This document shows positions 6,175 through 11,971 of a stretch of 11,971 nt of DNA, one piece after another (position 1 is the first letter of the stretch; every line of letters starts with the position of its first letter). The DNA comes from DATFEN01 sp035691285 (GTDB lineage Bacteria; Acidobacteriota; Vicinamibacteria; Fen-336): contig DASSJI010000069.1 of the NCBI GenBank assembly GCA_035691285.1, forward strand, positions 1 through 11,971, in the 5' to 3' direction. Below the pieces are notes generated by a model. That model was not told the origin of the DNA. It was given only the letters and a program-made list of their open reading frames with translations, and did no database searches. The position numbers and the translations under genes were made by a program.

Positions 6175-8252
6175 GGGCGGCCGGAGCCGAGCAGCCGGGC
6201 GAGGCCGCGGGCAGGGGCCTTCTGCTCCTGGTGGTAGTAGTAGTAGGAGCCCTTCGCGGCCGCGTCCACGGCGTTCAGCACGGCGCCGAGGATCTCGGCG
6301 CCGCTGCGCCGCAGCGCGTTGACGGTGCGCTTGATCAGCCGCTTGTCCACCTCGTTGTGCCGGACGACGAGCACGACTAAGTCGGCGTGCCGGGCCAGGA
6401 GCAGCGCGTCGGTCACCGAGGCGAGGGGCGGCGAGTCGACGAGCACCCAGTCGAACTGGCCGCGCAGGCGGTGGAGCAGCTCTGGCAGGTCCTTGCGGGC
6501 GAGGAGGGCCGGGGGGTTCGGCGGCAGAGCGCCGGCGGTGATCGCGTCGAGGCCCGGCGTCTCCGTCGCCCGGATCAGCGTCTCGAGGGGTTCCTGGCGG
6601 AGCAAGAGGCTCGTCACGCCCGGCTCCCGGGACAGCCCCAGGCGTGCGTGGAGGTCCGCGCGGCGCAGGTCGAAGTCGACCACGGCGGTCCTCTCGCCCG
6701 AGGCGGCGAGCAGCGCCGCCAGGTTGACGAGGGTCGTGGTCTTGCCCTCCTGGGGCGCCGTGCCCGTGACCAGCACGACATGGCCGGCTTCGCCGCGGCG
6801 CGCGAAGAGGAGCGCGGTCCGCAGGTTCTGGTAGGCCTCGGTGACCAGGTGGGCCGAGGCGTCCTCGTAGCGGGGCACGCTCGTGAGCAGGTCGAGGTGC
6901 AGGTAGCGCTCGACGTCGTCGGGGTCCTTGAGCGAGTTGTCGAGGTGGTCGCGGCCGATCACGAAGCCGACGCCCAGCACGAGGCCGAGGAGCAGGCCGA
7001 TGCCGGCGATCCTCGGCCGATCGGGACGCGCCGGAGCGGCGGGCTCCATGGCCCGCTCGACGAGCGTCGCGGTGCTGCTCCGGAGCGAGGCCGCGATGTC
7101 GGTCTCGTTGAGCTTCTGGAGCAGCACGGAATACAGGTTCTTGGCCGACTCGGCTTCCTTCTTGAGCGCCTCGAGCTCGCTGGCCTTGCGGCTCTGGGTG
7201 GCGGCCTGGGCCTTCTGGCGATCGATGGTCTCCCGCAGCTCGGCCTCGCGCCTCTGGAGCTGGCCGTGCTCCGCCCGGATGCCCTCCACGATCTGGTGGG
7301 CTCGCGCGTCGCGAGCCTTCTGGATCTGCTCGAGCTGCGCCTGGACCTTCTGGACCTCGGGGTGGCCCTCCTTGTACTTCTCCCGGAGCCGCGACATCTC
7401 CAGGTTCAGGCCCGCGAGCTGGCTGCCGAAGCTCAGGATCATGGCGTCGGCGGCGACCTGGGGCACGCTCTCCAGGCTCTGCTTCTGCGTGTCCATCTCC
7501 TCGAGCTGGTTCAAGGCCGCCTCGAGGACGATGCGGCGCGACTGTGTGTCGATGTAGTCCTCGTTGAGCTTGGCGATCGAGGCCGTCACCGCCGAAACCT
7601 CCCCCTCCGGGACGAACAGCTCCTGTCCCTGGTAGCTCCTGTAGAGGCGGTCCTGGGCCTCCCGCATGTTCTGCTGCGTCGCCTGCAGCCGCTCCTGCAG
7701 CCAGTCGTAGGCCTTGCGCGCCGCCTCGACGCGCGTCTCCAGGCTCTGCCGGATGTACTCGTCCGCCAGCGTGTTGGCCCAGAGCGCCGCCTCCTTCGGA
7801 TCGGTGTGTGTGACCTGGACCAGGACGAGGCGGCTGTCCGGGATCGGCTCCACGCTCACGTGGGACACGAACAGCGCGCCGGCGCCGGCGCTGTCCTTGA
7901 ACGGCGGCCGGTCCTTGAGGCGCAGCCGCTCGACGACCTTGTCGCCCAGGCTCGTGGAGCGCAGGATCTTGAACTGCGTGTTGTAGAAGTCGGTGTTGTG
8001 CCAGTAGTTGCCGCCGGAGACGAGGGCGTCGGTGACGCCGAGGAAGAGCGGCGCCGGCGGCTCGATCTGGATCATGGCCGAGGCGCGGTACTCGGGCGTC
8101 TGCAGCAGCGACACGAGGCCTCCCAGCGCCAGGCCCACGAGGGCCGCGGCCAGCAGCGCGCCGCGGTGCCGCCACAGCAGCCCGGCGTAGTAGCGCCCGT
8201 CGAAGGCGCCGGCGTCCGCGTCGGAGAGCGCGGGCGGCGGGTGCGTGGCCAT
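6171..8252 (-). CDS. Wzc-like polysaccharide co-polymerase fused to a BY-type tyrosine kinase
   Basis: A 693-residue inner-membrane protein that sets polymer chain length and drives assembly through cycles of self-phosphorylation on tyrosine. A Wzz domain starts near residue 16, with membrane helix 1 at 31-50. A long periplasmic coiled coil spans about 165-385, rich in Glu, Lys, Gln and Leu. The proline-rich PAAPARPDRPR (404-414) precedes helix 2 (415-433). The cytoplasmic kinase has Walker A GTAPQEGKTTT (497-507, K504), Walker A' VVDFDLRR (524-531) and Walker B VLVDSPPL (603-610). EAYQNLRTALLF (472-483) fits the helix that contacts the neighbouring subunit in BY-kinase rings. The C-terminal tyrosine cluster is short: four consecutive tyrosines at 670-673. 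Fusion of Wzz and kinase in one chain is the proteobacterial arrangement. ATG at 8252 follows the OPX stop by 2 bp; its stop overlaps the FecR start. Confidence 0.95.
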   Translation of the reverse strand: MATHPPPALSDADAGAFDGRYYAGLLWRHRGALLAAALVGLALGGLVSLLQTPEYRASAMIQIEPPAPLFLGVTDALVSGGNYWHNTDFYNTQFKILRSTSLGDKVVERLRLKDRPPFKDSAGAGALFVSHVSVEPIPDSRLVLVQVTHTDPKEAALWANTLADEYIRQSLETRVEAARKAYDWLQERLQATQQNMREAQDRLYRSYQGQELFVPEGEVSAVTASIAKLNEDYIDTQSRRIVLEAALNQLEEMDTQKQSLESVPQVAADAMILSFGSQLAGLNLEMSRLREKYKEGHPEVQKVQAQLEQIQKARDARAHQIVEGIRAEHGQLQRREAELRETIDRQKAQAATQSRKASELEALKKEAESAKNLYSVLLQKLNETDIAASLRSSTATLVERAMEPAAPARPDRPRIAGIGLLLGLVLGVGFVIGRDHLDNSLKDPDDVERYLHLDLLTSVPRYEDASAHLVTEAYQNLRTALLFARRGEAGHVVLVTGTAPQEGKTTTLVNLAALLAASGERTAVVDFDLRRADLHARLGLSREPGVTSLLLRQEPLETLIRATETPGLDAITAGALPPNPPALLARKDLPELLHRLRGQFDWVLVDSPPLASVTDALLLARHADLVVLVVRHNEVDKRLIKRTVNALRRSGAEILGAVLNAVDAAAKGSYYYYHQEQKAPARGLARLLGSGRP

Positions 8253-8254
8253 GC

Positions 8255-9103
8255 TCAGAACACCCGCCGCGGGACGCTCACCACGTCGTTCGGCAGGAGC
8301 GCCAGGTCGGCGGCCTTGCCGTCCCGGACCTTCTTGAGGTCCACCTTCACGATCTGCGTCGCGCCCGTCTCCGGATCGACGCGCCGCACCCGCACGTCGT
8401 GGCTCCCGAACCGGGTCAGGCCGCCCGCGCTCGAGATCGCTCCGGTGATCGACAGCTCGCCGTCGATGGCGTAGCGGCCCGGCCGGTTGACCTCGCCCTC
8501 CACGGTCACGTACTGCTTGGGCAGCGCCGTGATGATGTCGCCGCTCTGGAGCGGGATCTCGAGGTTGACCTGGTCCTGGGGCGTCATGGGACCGCCGGCG
8601 AGGCGGATGCGCAGCGTGCGGCCGCCGTCGTCGAATGCCCCCTCGCTGCGCGCGATCGTCACCTCGCCCGAGGCGCGGGGGGTGAAGCCCCCGGCCTCGA
8701 CCAGCACGTCGATGAGGCGCGTGCGTCCGCGCAGCGGCTTGCGTCCCGGCTGGTTGACCTCCCCCACCACGAAGGCGAACTGGCTCTGGTACTCGCGGAC
8801 CCGCACCTCCACCTGGGGGCTCACCAGGTAGTCGCGGCCGAAGAGCGAGACGAGCTTGCGCTGGATCTCGGAGACCGTGAGCCCGGCGACCGGGACCTCG
8901 CCGATCAGCGGGAGATGGATCGCGCCGCTCGGCTGCACGCTCGCCGAGCGTGAGAGGTCGTCGTTGCCGAACACCTGGACCTCCAGCACGTCCCCGGGCC
9001 CGACGCGGTAGTCGGTCCCCGCCGGAGGCGGGCTGGGCGAGGGGGCCGCCTCCTCGGCGGGAACCGTGGCCGCCGCCAGAAGAGCCAAGAGGGCCATGTG
9101 CAT
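8255..9103 (-). CDS. Polysaccharide export protein (OPX, Wza-like), short form
   Basis: A 282-residue periplasmic OPX protein. MALLALLAAATVPAEEA (3-19) is a short signal-like segment without a positively charged start and without a lipobox cysteine. Poly_export domain at about 30-105: DYRVGPGDVLEVQVFGNDDL (31-50), GAIHLPLIGEVPVAGLT, SPQVEVRVREYQSQ. Two SLBB domains follow: VVGEVNQPGRKPL...IDVLVEAGGFTP (112-142) and VEGEVNRPGRYAI...ITGAISSAGGLTRFG (201-233). It stops at PNDVVSVPRRVF, with no C-terminal amphipathic helix of the kind that forms the outer-membrane pore of E. coli Wza. It therefore probably needs a separate outer-membrane channel, and the barrel gene just upstream is the natural candidate. 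The first ATG (9103) overlaps the barrel stop as TGATG; a second ATG at 9097 is also possible. Forms the periplasmic tunnel between the Wzc-like protein and the outer membrane. Confidence 0.93.
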   Translation of the reverse strand: MHMALLALLAAATVPAEEAAPSPSPPPAGTDYRVGPGDVLEVQVFGNDDLSRSASVQPSGAIHLPLIGEVPVAGLTVSEIQRKLVSLFGRDYLVSPQVEVRVREYQSQFAFVVGEVNQPGRKPLRGRTRLIDVLVEAGGFTPRASGEVTIARSEGAFDDGGRTLRIRLAGGPMTPQDQVNLEIPLQSGDIITALPKQYVTVEGEVNRPGRYAIDGELSITGAISSAGGLTRFGSHDVRVRRVDPETGATQIVKVDLKKVRDGKAADLALLPNDVVSVPRRVF

Positions 9104-10722
9104 CAGCGCGTCTCGCCCTTGGCGATGCCGAGCTGGACGATCAGTGAGTCGGTCACGTTCTCGAAGGCTCTCACGTTGGAGCTGCGCTCCTGGCGCCCGT
9201 AGTCGACCCGCAGATACGCCCACGGGGACAGCGGGCGGCCGAGTCCCACGCTCCAACCGAAGATGCGGTCGGCTCTGGGCTCGCCCAGGGGCGCGCTCGC
9301 GACCTGGTAGTCGTTCCAATGGTACCCCGCGCCGGCGCGGAGCGAGAGCTCGAGCGGGAGGCTGCGGCTGGCCTGGGCGAAGACCGAGCTCGAGAGGTAG
9401 TAGGCGTTCTCGTCGAAGTTCGAGAGCCGGGTCGTCCGGGACGCCCCCAGCTCGACGGTCGTGCCCTCGGCGAGCTCGCGCCTGACGGAGATCCCGAGGC
9501 CGAGGCCGCTGAAACGCTCGGCGCTCGCCGCCCGCGGGCTCGTGCGCCACTCGTAGCCGATCCAGGCATCGGCCTGGGTCAGCGGCGAGAGCTCGCCCTC
9601 CAGGTGCAGGCCCAGACGGTCGAGCGTGCTCTCGGCGAGCGGCCGTTCCTCCGGGGTCGGCGTGTCGAAGCGGCTGGCCTCGAGGGTGGCGCGAAGGTCG
9701 GGCGTCAGCTCGAAGAACAGTCCCGCCCGGGCGGCGCGGATCTCGTAGTCGAAGAAGTCCGTCTTGACGCCGGGCTGACCCGGCACCTCGTCCTCGAGGT
9801 CGACCTCGTTGTAGAGCCCGCCCAGCTCGAGGCCCAGCCGCCCCGGTCCCGTGTATCGCAGCAAGGCGGTGAGCTCGTTCCGCTGGTAGCGGCCGAGGTT
9901 GGTGAAGTACTCGAAGCCCGGGTCCACCTCGTCGGTCTCGAGGTACCCGGTCGAGAAGTGCTCTCCGACCTGCAGCAACAGGAACGCGCCCAGGGGCAGC
10001 TCCAGCCCGGCATCGACGACGTGGGTCGTGCTCTCCGTGATCGTGGAGAGCTCCGGCACCTGCGTCCCGCGCCTCAGCCTGGCGGTGTAGGCGCCCGTGA
10101 CGTGAGCCGAGCCGAGCAGCAGGTCGAGGCCGAGACGGGGCTCGATGTAGAGCTGGCGCTCCTCGATCGGCGCGCCCGCGACCGGCGTCGAGTCCGCCAG
10201 GACCGCGCTGACGGCCAGCGAGGGCGTGAGGGCGAGCGGACCGAGCTGGATCCCGCCCCTGGCCGCTGCGGTCGGAGCGGCGGAGCCCGCGGCCTCGCCC
10301 ACCGCCTCCACCGGCTCGGCGCTCGGCGGCGGTGCGGGGAACAGGCCGCGGTACAGATCGGCCGTCGCCTGCGGCGCTTCCGCCTGGCCAGACCCGAGCA
10401 GCAACAGGAGCTGGCCTCCCTCCGTCTGCAGCTCGTGGGGGACTGACTCGGCCAGGCGCAGGCGCACCCGCGTGTGGGCGCCACTCGTCTCGATCCGGAT
10501 GCCCTCCACGGGCGGCGCGGGAGACGGTGCCAGAAGCCCGGGACGCGCCTCGGCGCGCAGGGAAAGGACCAGCTCCTCGCCCTCGCGAGCGATGTCGGCC
10601 TTCTCCAAGGGTCCAGCCACCGTCATGCGCAGCGCGCGACGCGCGCCCCGAGACTCCACCCGAACGTCGAGGAGGCGCGGCACCTCCGGAACGAGCAAGG
10701 CCAGGATGGCGACCTCGATCAA
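9103..10722 (-). CDS. AMIN-domain outer-membrane beta-barrel protein, probable polysaccharide porin
   Basis: A 539-residue envelope protein. A weak signal segment (VAILALLVPEV, 4-14) precedes an AMIN-like domain at about 15-112: LDVRVESRGARRALRMTVAG, LVLSLRAEARPG, VEGIRIETSGAHTRVRLRL, LLLLLGSG. AMIN domains bind peptidoglycan in secretins and amidases. A Pro/Ala-rich linker (113-155) leads to about 370 residues of alternating amphipathic strands with many Tyr, Phe and Arg (for example QLYIEPRLGLDLLLGS, NELTALLRYTGP, LGLELGGLYNEVDLEDE, SLIVQLGIAKG), the pattern of a large outer-membrane barrel of the BBP2/porin-2 type often encoded in polysaccharide loci. The C-terminus lacks the usual final aromatic residue. 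The start is TTG at 10722, chosen because GAGAGG lies 7 nt upstream. It is the first gene of the coupled export set and overlaps the OPX gene by 1 bp. Role as the outer-membrane half of the translocon is inferred from position and from the truncated OPX. Confidence 0.8.
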   Translation of the reverse strand: MIEVAILALLVPEVPRLLDVRVESRGARRALRMTVAGPLEKADIAREGEELVLSLRAEARPGLLAPSPAPPVEGIRIETSGAHTRVRLRLAESVPHELQTEGGQLLLLLGSGQAEAPQATADLYRGLFPAPPPSAEPVEAVGEAAGSAAPTAAARGGIQLGPLALTPSLAVSAVLADSTPVAGAPIEERQLYIEPRLGLDLLLGSAHVTGAYTARLRRGTQVPELSTITESTTHVVDAGLELPLGAFLLLQVGEHFSTGYLETDEVDPGFEYFTNLGRYQRNELTALLRYTGPGRLGLELGGLYNEVDLEDEVPGQPGVKTDFFDYEIRAARAGLFFELTPDLRATLEASRFDTPTPEERPLAESTLDRLGLHLEGELSPLTQADAWIGYEWRTSPRAASAERFSGLGLGISVRRELAEGTTVELGASRTTRLSNFDENAYYLSSSVFAQASRSLPLELSLRAGAGYHWNDYQVASAPLGEPRADRIFGWSVGLGRPLSPWAYLRVDYGRQERSSNVRAFENVTDSLIVQLGIAKGETR

Positions 10723-10845
10723 ACACCGCCCTCTCGCCGCGGCCGGCGCGTGCCCGGAGGCGGCCTCAAGGGCCGGCCACGGCGCGGCTGAGGCTGGTTC
10801 ACCGCGATAAGGGTAACCCGCCCGGTCGCCGGAGCGCCATACGTC
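10723..10845 (-). promoter_or_regulatory. Gap upstream of the export genes with an imperfect inverted repeat
   Basis: A 123-bp gap between the ligase/polymerase gene and the barrel gene, unlike the overlapping junctions further down the operon, so it may hold a promoter, operator or processing site. It contains GGTTCACC (10796-10803), an 8-nt loop that is A/T-rich for this region (GCGATAAG, 10804-10811), and GGTAACC (10812-10818): arms complementary except for one unpaired base. Close by, TGAGGC (10789-10794) pairs with GCCTCA (10763-10768). GAGAGG at 10735-10730 is the RBS for the TTG at 10722. There is no T-tract that would mark an intrinsic terminator and no clear sigma70 pair. Confidence 0.35.
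10796..10818. repeat. Imperfect inverted repeat GGTTCACC-N8-GGTAACC
   Basis: Seven of eight arm positions pair, with one bulged base. The site sits 74 bp upstream of the barrel start codon and 28 bp past the stop of the upstream gene. It could be a regulator-binding site or an mRNA hairpin; only one copy is seen in the window. Confidence 0.4.
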
Positions 10846-11971
10846 CTAGGGCTCCCACCGCTGCGCGGCTTGGCGCGCCTCGGCCGGGCTCCAGTACGGA
10901 TCGGCCTCGCGCAGCCGTCGCAGCTCCAAGAGGGCAGCCTCCTTGCCCTGGCTGCGGGCGAGGAACTCGGCCCGCGCGAGGCCCACGCCCCGGTGCGTGG
11001 GGTCGAGGGCGACCGCCTCGGCGAACACGCGCGCGGCCGCCTCGGTGGCCCCGGCCGCGGACCGTACCCAGGCGAGCTCGGCGCGGACCTCCGCCCAGCG
11101 CGGACGATAGCGGAGCGCCTGCAGCAGGTCGCGCTCGGCGCGCTCGAGGCGGGCGCCCGACGCGCGGGCCAGGCGACCCCACGCGAGCCCGCGCTCGCGA
11201 TAGGCATCCGCCAGGTAGGGATGGAAGCGCAGCACGCCGTCGAGGACGGCGATGCGGCGCCAGGAGGGAGCGCCCTGCGCTTGCGTCAGGGCGAAGGCGC
11301 CGGCCGCGCGCCAGGCGGCGACAGCCGCCAGCATGAGGAGCAGCGCGGCCGCGAAGCGCGACGACCGGCGCCGGCCCGCCGGCGGCACGGGAGCACGAGG
11401 CGCAGCGACCAGCGCGGCGAGCGCCGCGAGAACCAGGGCGTTCGCGGGCAAGCGAAGGTTGAAGTCGAACAGCGAGTGGACGAGCAGCGCGCCCGCCGCG
11501 CAGGCGGCCGCCACCGCCACGTCGCGGCGGTAGGGATCGCGGCCGCGGCGCAGCCGCTCGCCGAGGCCGCGCGACCAGGTGGCGGCCAGCACGCCCAGGA
11601 GAGCGAGGCCCACGAGCCCCGTCTCCGCCGCGAGCTCGAGCGCGTCGCTCTCCGCGTGGGTGAGCCGCACCTCCCCGTGGACGCGCTTCCACGCGGTGAC
11701 GGTGTCGGCAAAGGCCCCCAGCCCCGCGCCGGCCACCGGGTGCGCCGCCAGCAGGCGCAGCGTCGCGCGCGCCGCCTCCACGCGGTAGCTCGCGGACGCG
11801 TCGGGCCGACCCGAGACGAGCGTCGCCAGCCGGGCGCGCGCGGCGTGGGGCGCGAGCGCGAGGCCGCCCGCCAGCAGCGCGACCAGGCCGGCCGTGCTCG
11901 CGAGCGCCACGCGCCGGCGCGATCGTCCGCCGCGGCCGACGTGCGCGGCGCCGAGCGCGCCCAGGCCCGCG
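10846..11971 (-). CDS. O-antigen ligase/polymerase-family membrane protein with TPR-like tail (partial)
   Basis: The last 374 residues of a multi-spanning inner-membrane protein; its start lies beyond the right edge, since the frame is open to the final base. The GTG at 11910 is internal: it begins a helix after a basic loop (GRGGRSRRR). Visible features are a helix at 21-40, then the periplasmic Wzy_C-type loop with SYRVEAARATLRLLAAHPVA (61-80), GAGLGAF and THAESDALELAAETGLVGLALL (104-125), the pattern of the O-antigen ligase/polymerase superfamily, and helices at about 117-130, 152-170 and 178-190. After a further helix (206-228) the tail (about 235-365) is helical with TPR-like units such as LERAERDLLQALRYRPRWAE and ARVFAEAVALDPTHRGVGLARAE. 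In this setting it would join repeat units into the exported polymer (polymerase) or move a chain to an acceptor (ligase); sequence does not separate the two. Confidence 0.85.
   Translation of the reverse strand, partial: AGLGALGAAHVGRGGRSRRRVALASTAGLVALLAGGLALAPHAARARLATLVSGRPDASASYRVEAARATLRLLAAHPVAGAGLGAFADTVTAWKRVHGEVRLTHAESDALELAAETGLVGLALLGVLAATWSRGLGERLRRGRDPYRRDVAVAAACAAGALLVHSLFDFNLRLPANALVLAALAALVAAPRAPVPPAGRRRSSRFAAALLLMLAAVAAWRAAGAFALTQAQGAPSWRRIAVLDGVLRFHPYLADAYRERGLAWGRLARASGARLERAERDLLQALRYRPRWAEVRAELAWVRSAAGATEAAARVFAEAVALDPTHRGVGLARAEFLARSQGKEAALLELRRLREADPYWSPAEARQAAQRWEP

Noticed and set aside
5275..8175. Apparent 966-codon fusion of FecR with upstream sequence
   Set aside because: The first two thirds are an out-of-frame reading of the Wzc-like gene; the FecR protein begins at 6174 with a signal peptide at an ATGA overlap.
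6387..8474. 695-codon plus-strand frame opposite the Wzc-like gene
   Set aside because: It mirrors the co-polymerase codons, giving Leu/Arg/Val/Ala-rich sequence without domains, while the minus strand has a complete recognisable protein.
8255..10726. One 823-codon frame covering the barrel and OPX genes
   Set aside because: Only its last 282 codons make sense (the OPX protein); the rest is the wrong frame of the barrel gene.
10741..10795. GC-rich inverted segments as an intrinsic terminator
   Set aside because: The arms are short with a long loop and no following T-run; such matches are common by chance at this GC content.
1..11971. tRNA, rRNA, CRISPR arrays, insertion sequences or attachment sites
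   Set aside because: I looked for cloverleaf-like, direct-repeat and terminal-inverted-repeat patterns and transposase-like proteins and saw none.

Overview
The window is a very GC-rich (about 70% or more by eye), densely coded stretch of a Gram-negative bacterial chromosome. It encodes outer-membrane polysaccharide-export parts and periplasmic proteins, with no mobile elements, RNA genes, CRISPR arrays or phage genes that I can see. The GC content, gene style and alternative start codons (GTG, TTG, probably CTG) would fit an uncultured soil lineage such as Rokubacteria/Methylomirabilota or a deltaproteobacterium/myxobacterium, but the sequence alone does not settle the taxon. Eleven genes fill the window, two of them cut by its edges. 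The largest gap between genes is 137 bp, so there is no gene-free stretch over 300 bp.

Left part (1-1412): the N-terminal half of a CaCA-family Na+/Ca2+ antiporter on the minus strand is divergent from a lone RimK-like ATP-grasp enzyme on the plus strand.

Middle (1409-3772, minus strand): a compact three-gene cassette reads hprK-like P-loop kinase -> NTP_transf_5-type nucleotidyltransferase -> PqqD-domain protein, with overlaps or a 7-bp gap. From memory this is the combination that TIGRFAMs describes as the 'HPr-rel-A' system; related kinase and nucleotidyltransferase genes also occur as tailoring genes in some lasso-peptide clusters. The PqqD protein here is unusual: its peptide-binding domain is followed by an internal twin-arginine signal and a tail of 52 residues with eight cysteines. 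It may therefore be both the recognition domain and the exported peptide. I consider this the best candidate for an undescribed system in the window.

Plus-strand island (3910-5274): a membrane-anchored protein with two copies of a similar all-beta (carbohydrate-binding-like) domain, a peptidoglycan-binding-like helical segment and a proline-rich tail. It is head-to-head with the kinase and tail-to-tail with the export operon.

Right part (5275-11971, minus strand): an exopolysaccharide assembly and export operon, reading O-antigen-ligase/polymerase-like protein (partial) -> 123-bp gap -> AMIN-domain outer-membrane beta-barrel -> short OPX (Wza-like) protein -> Wzc-like co-polymerase fused to a BY-kinase -> FecR-domain protein. 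The last four are coupled (TGATG overlap, 2-bp gap, ATGA overlap). The polymerase would build the chain, the Wzc-like protein would set length and control it by tyrosine phosphorylation, and OPX plus beta-barrel would carry it through the outer membrane. The OPX protein lacks both a lipobox and a C-terminal membrane helix, which suggests that the barrel supplies the pore, as in the composite OPX/beta-barrel translocons known from Myxococcus xanthus.
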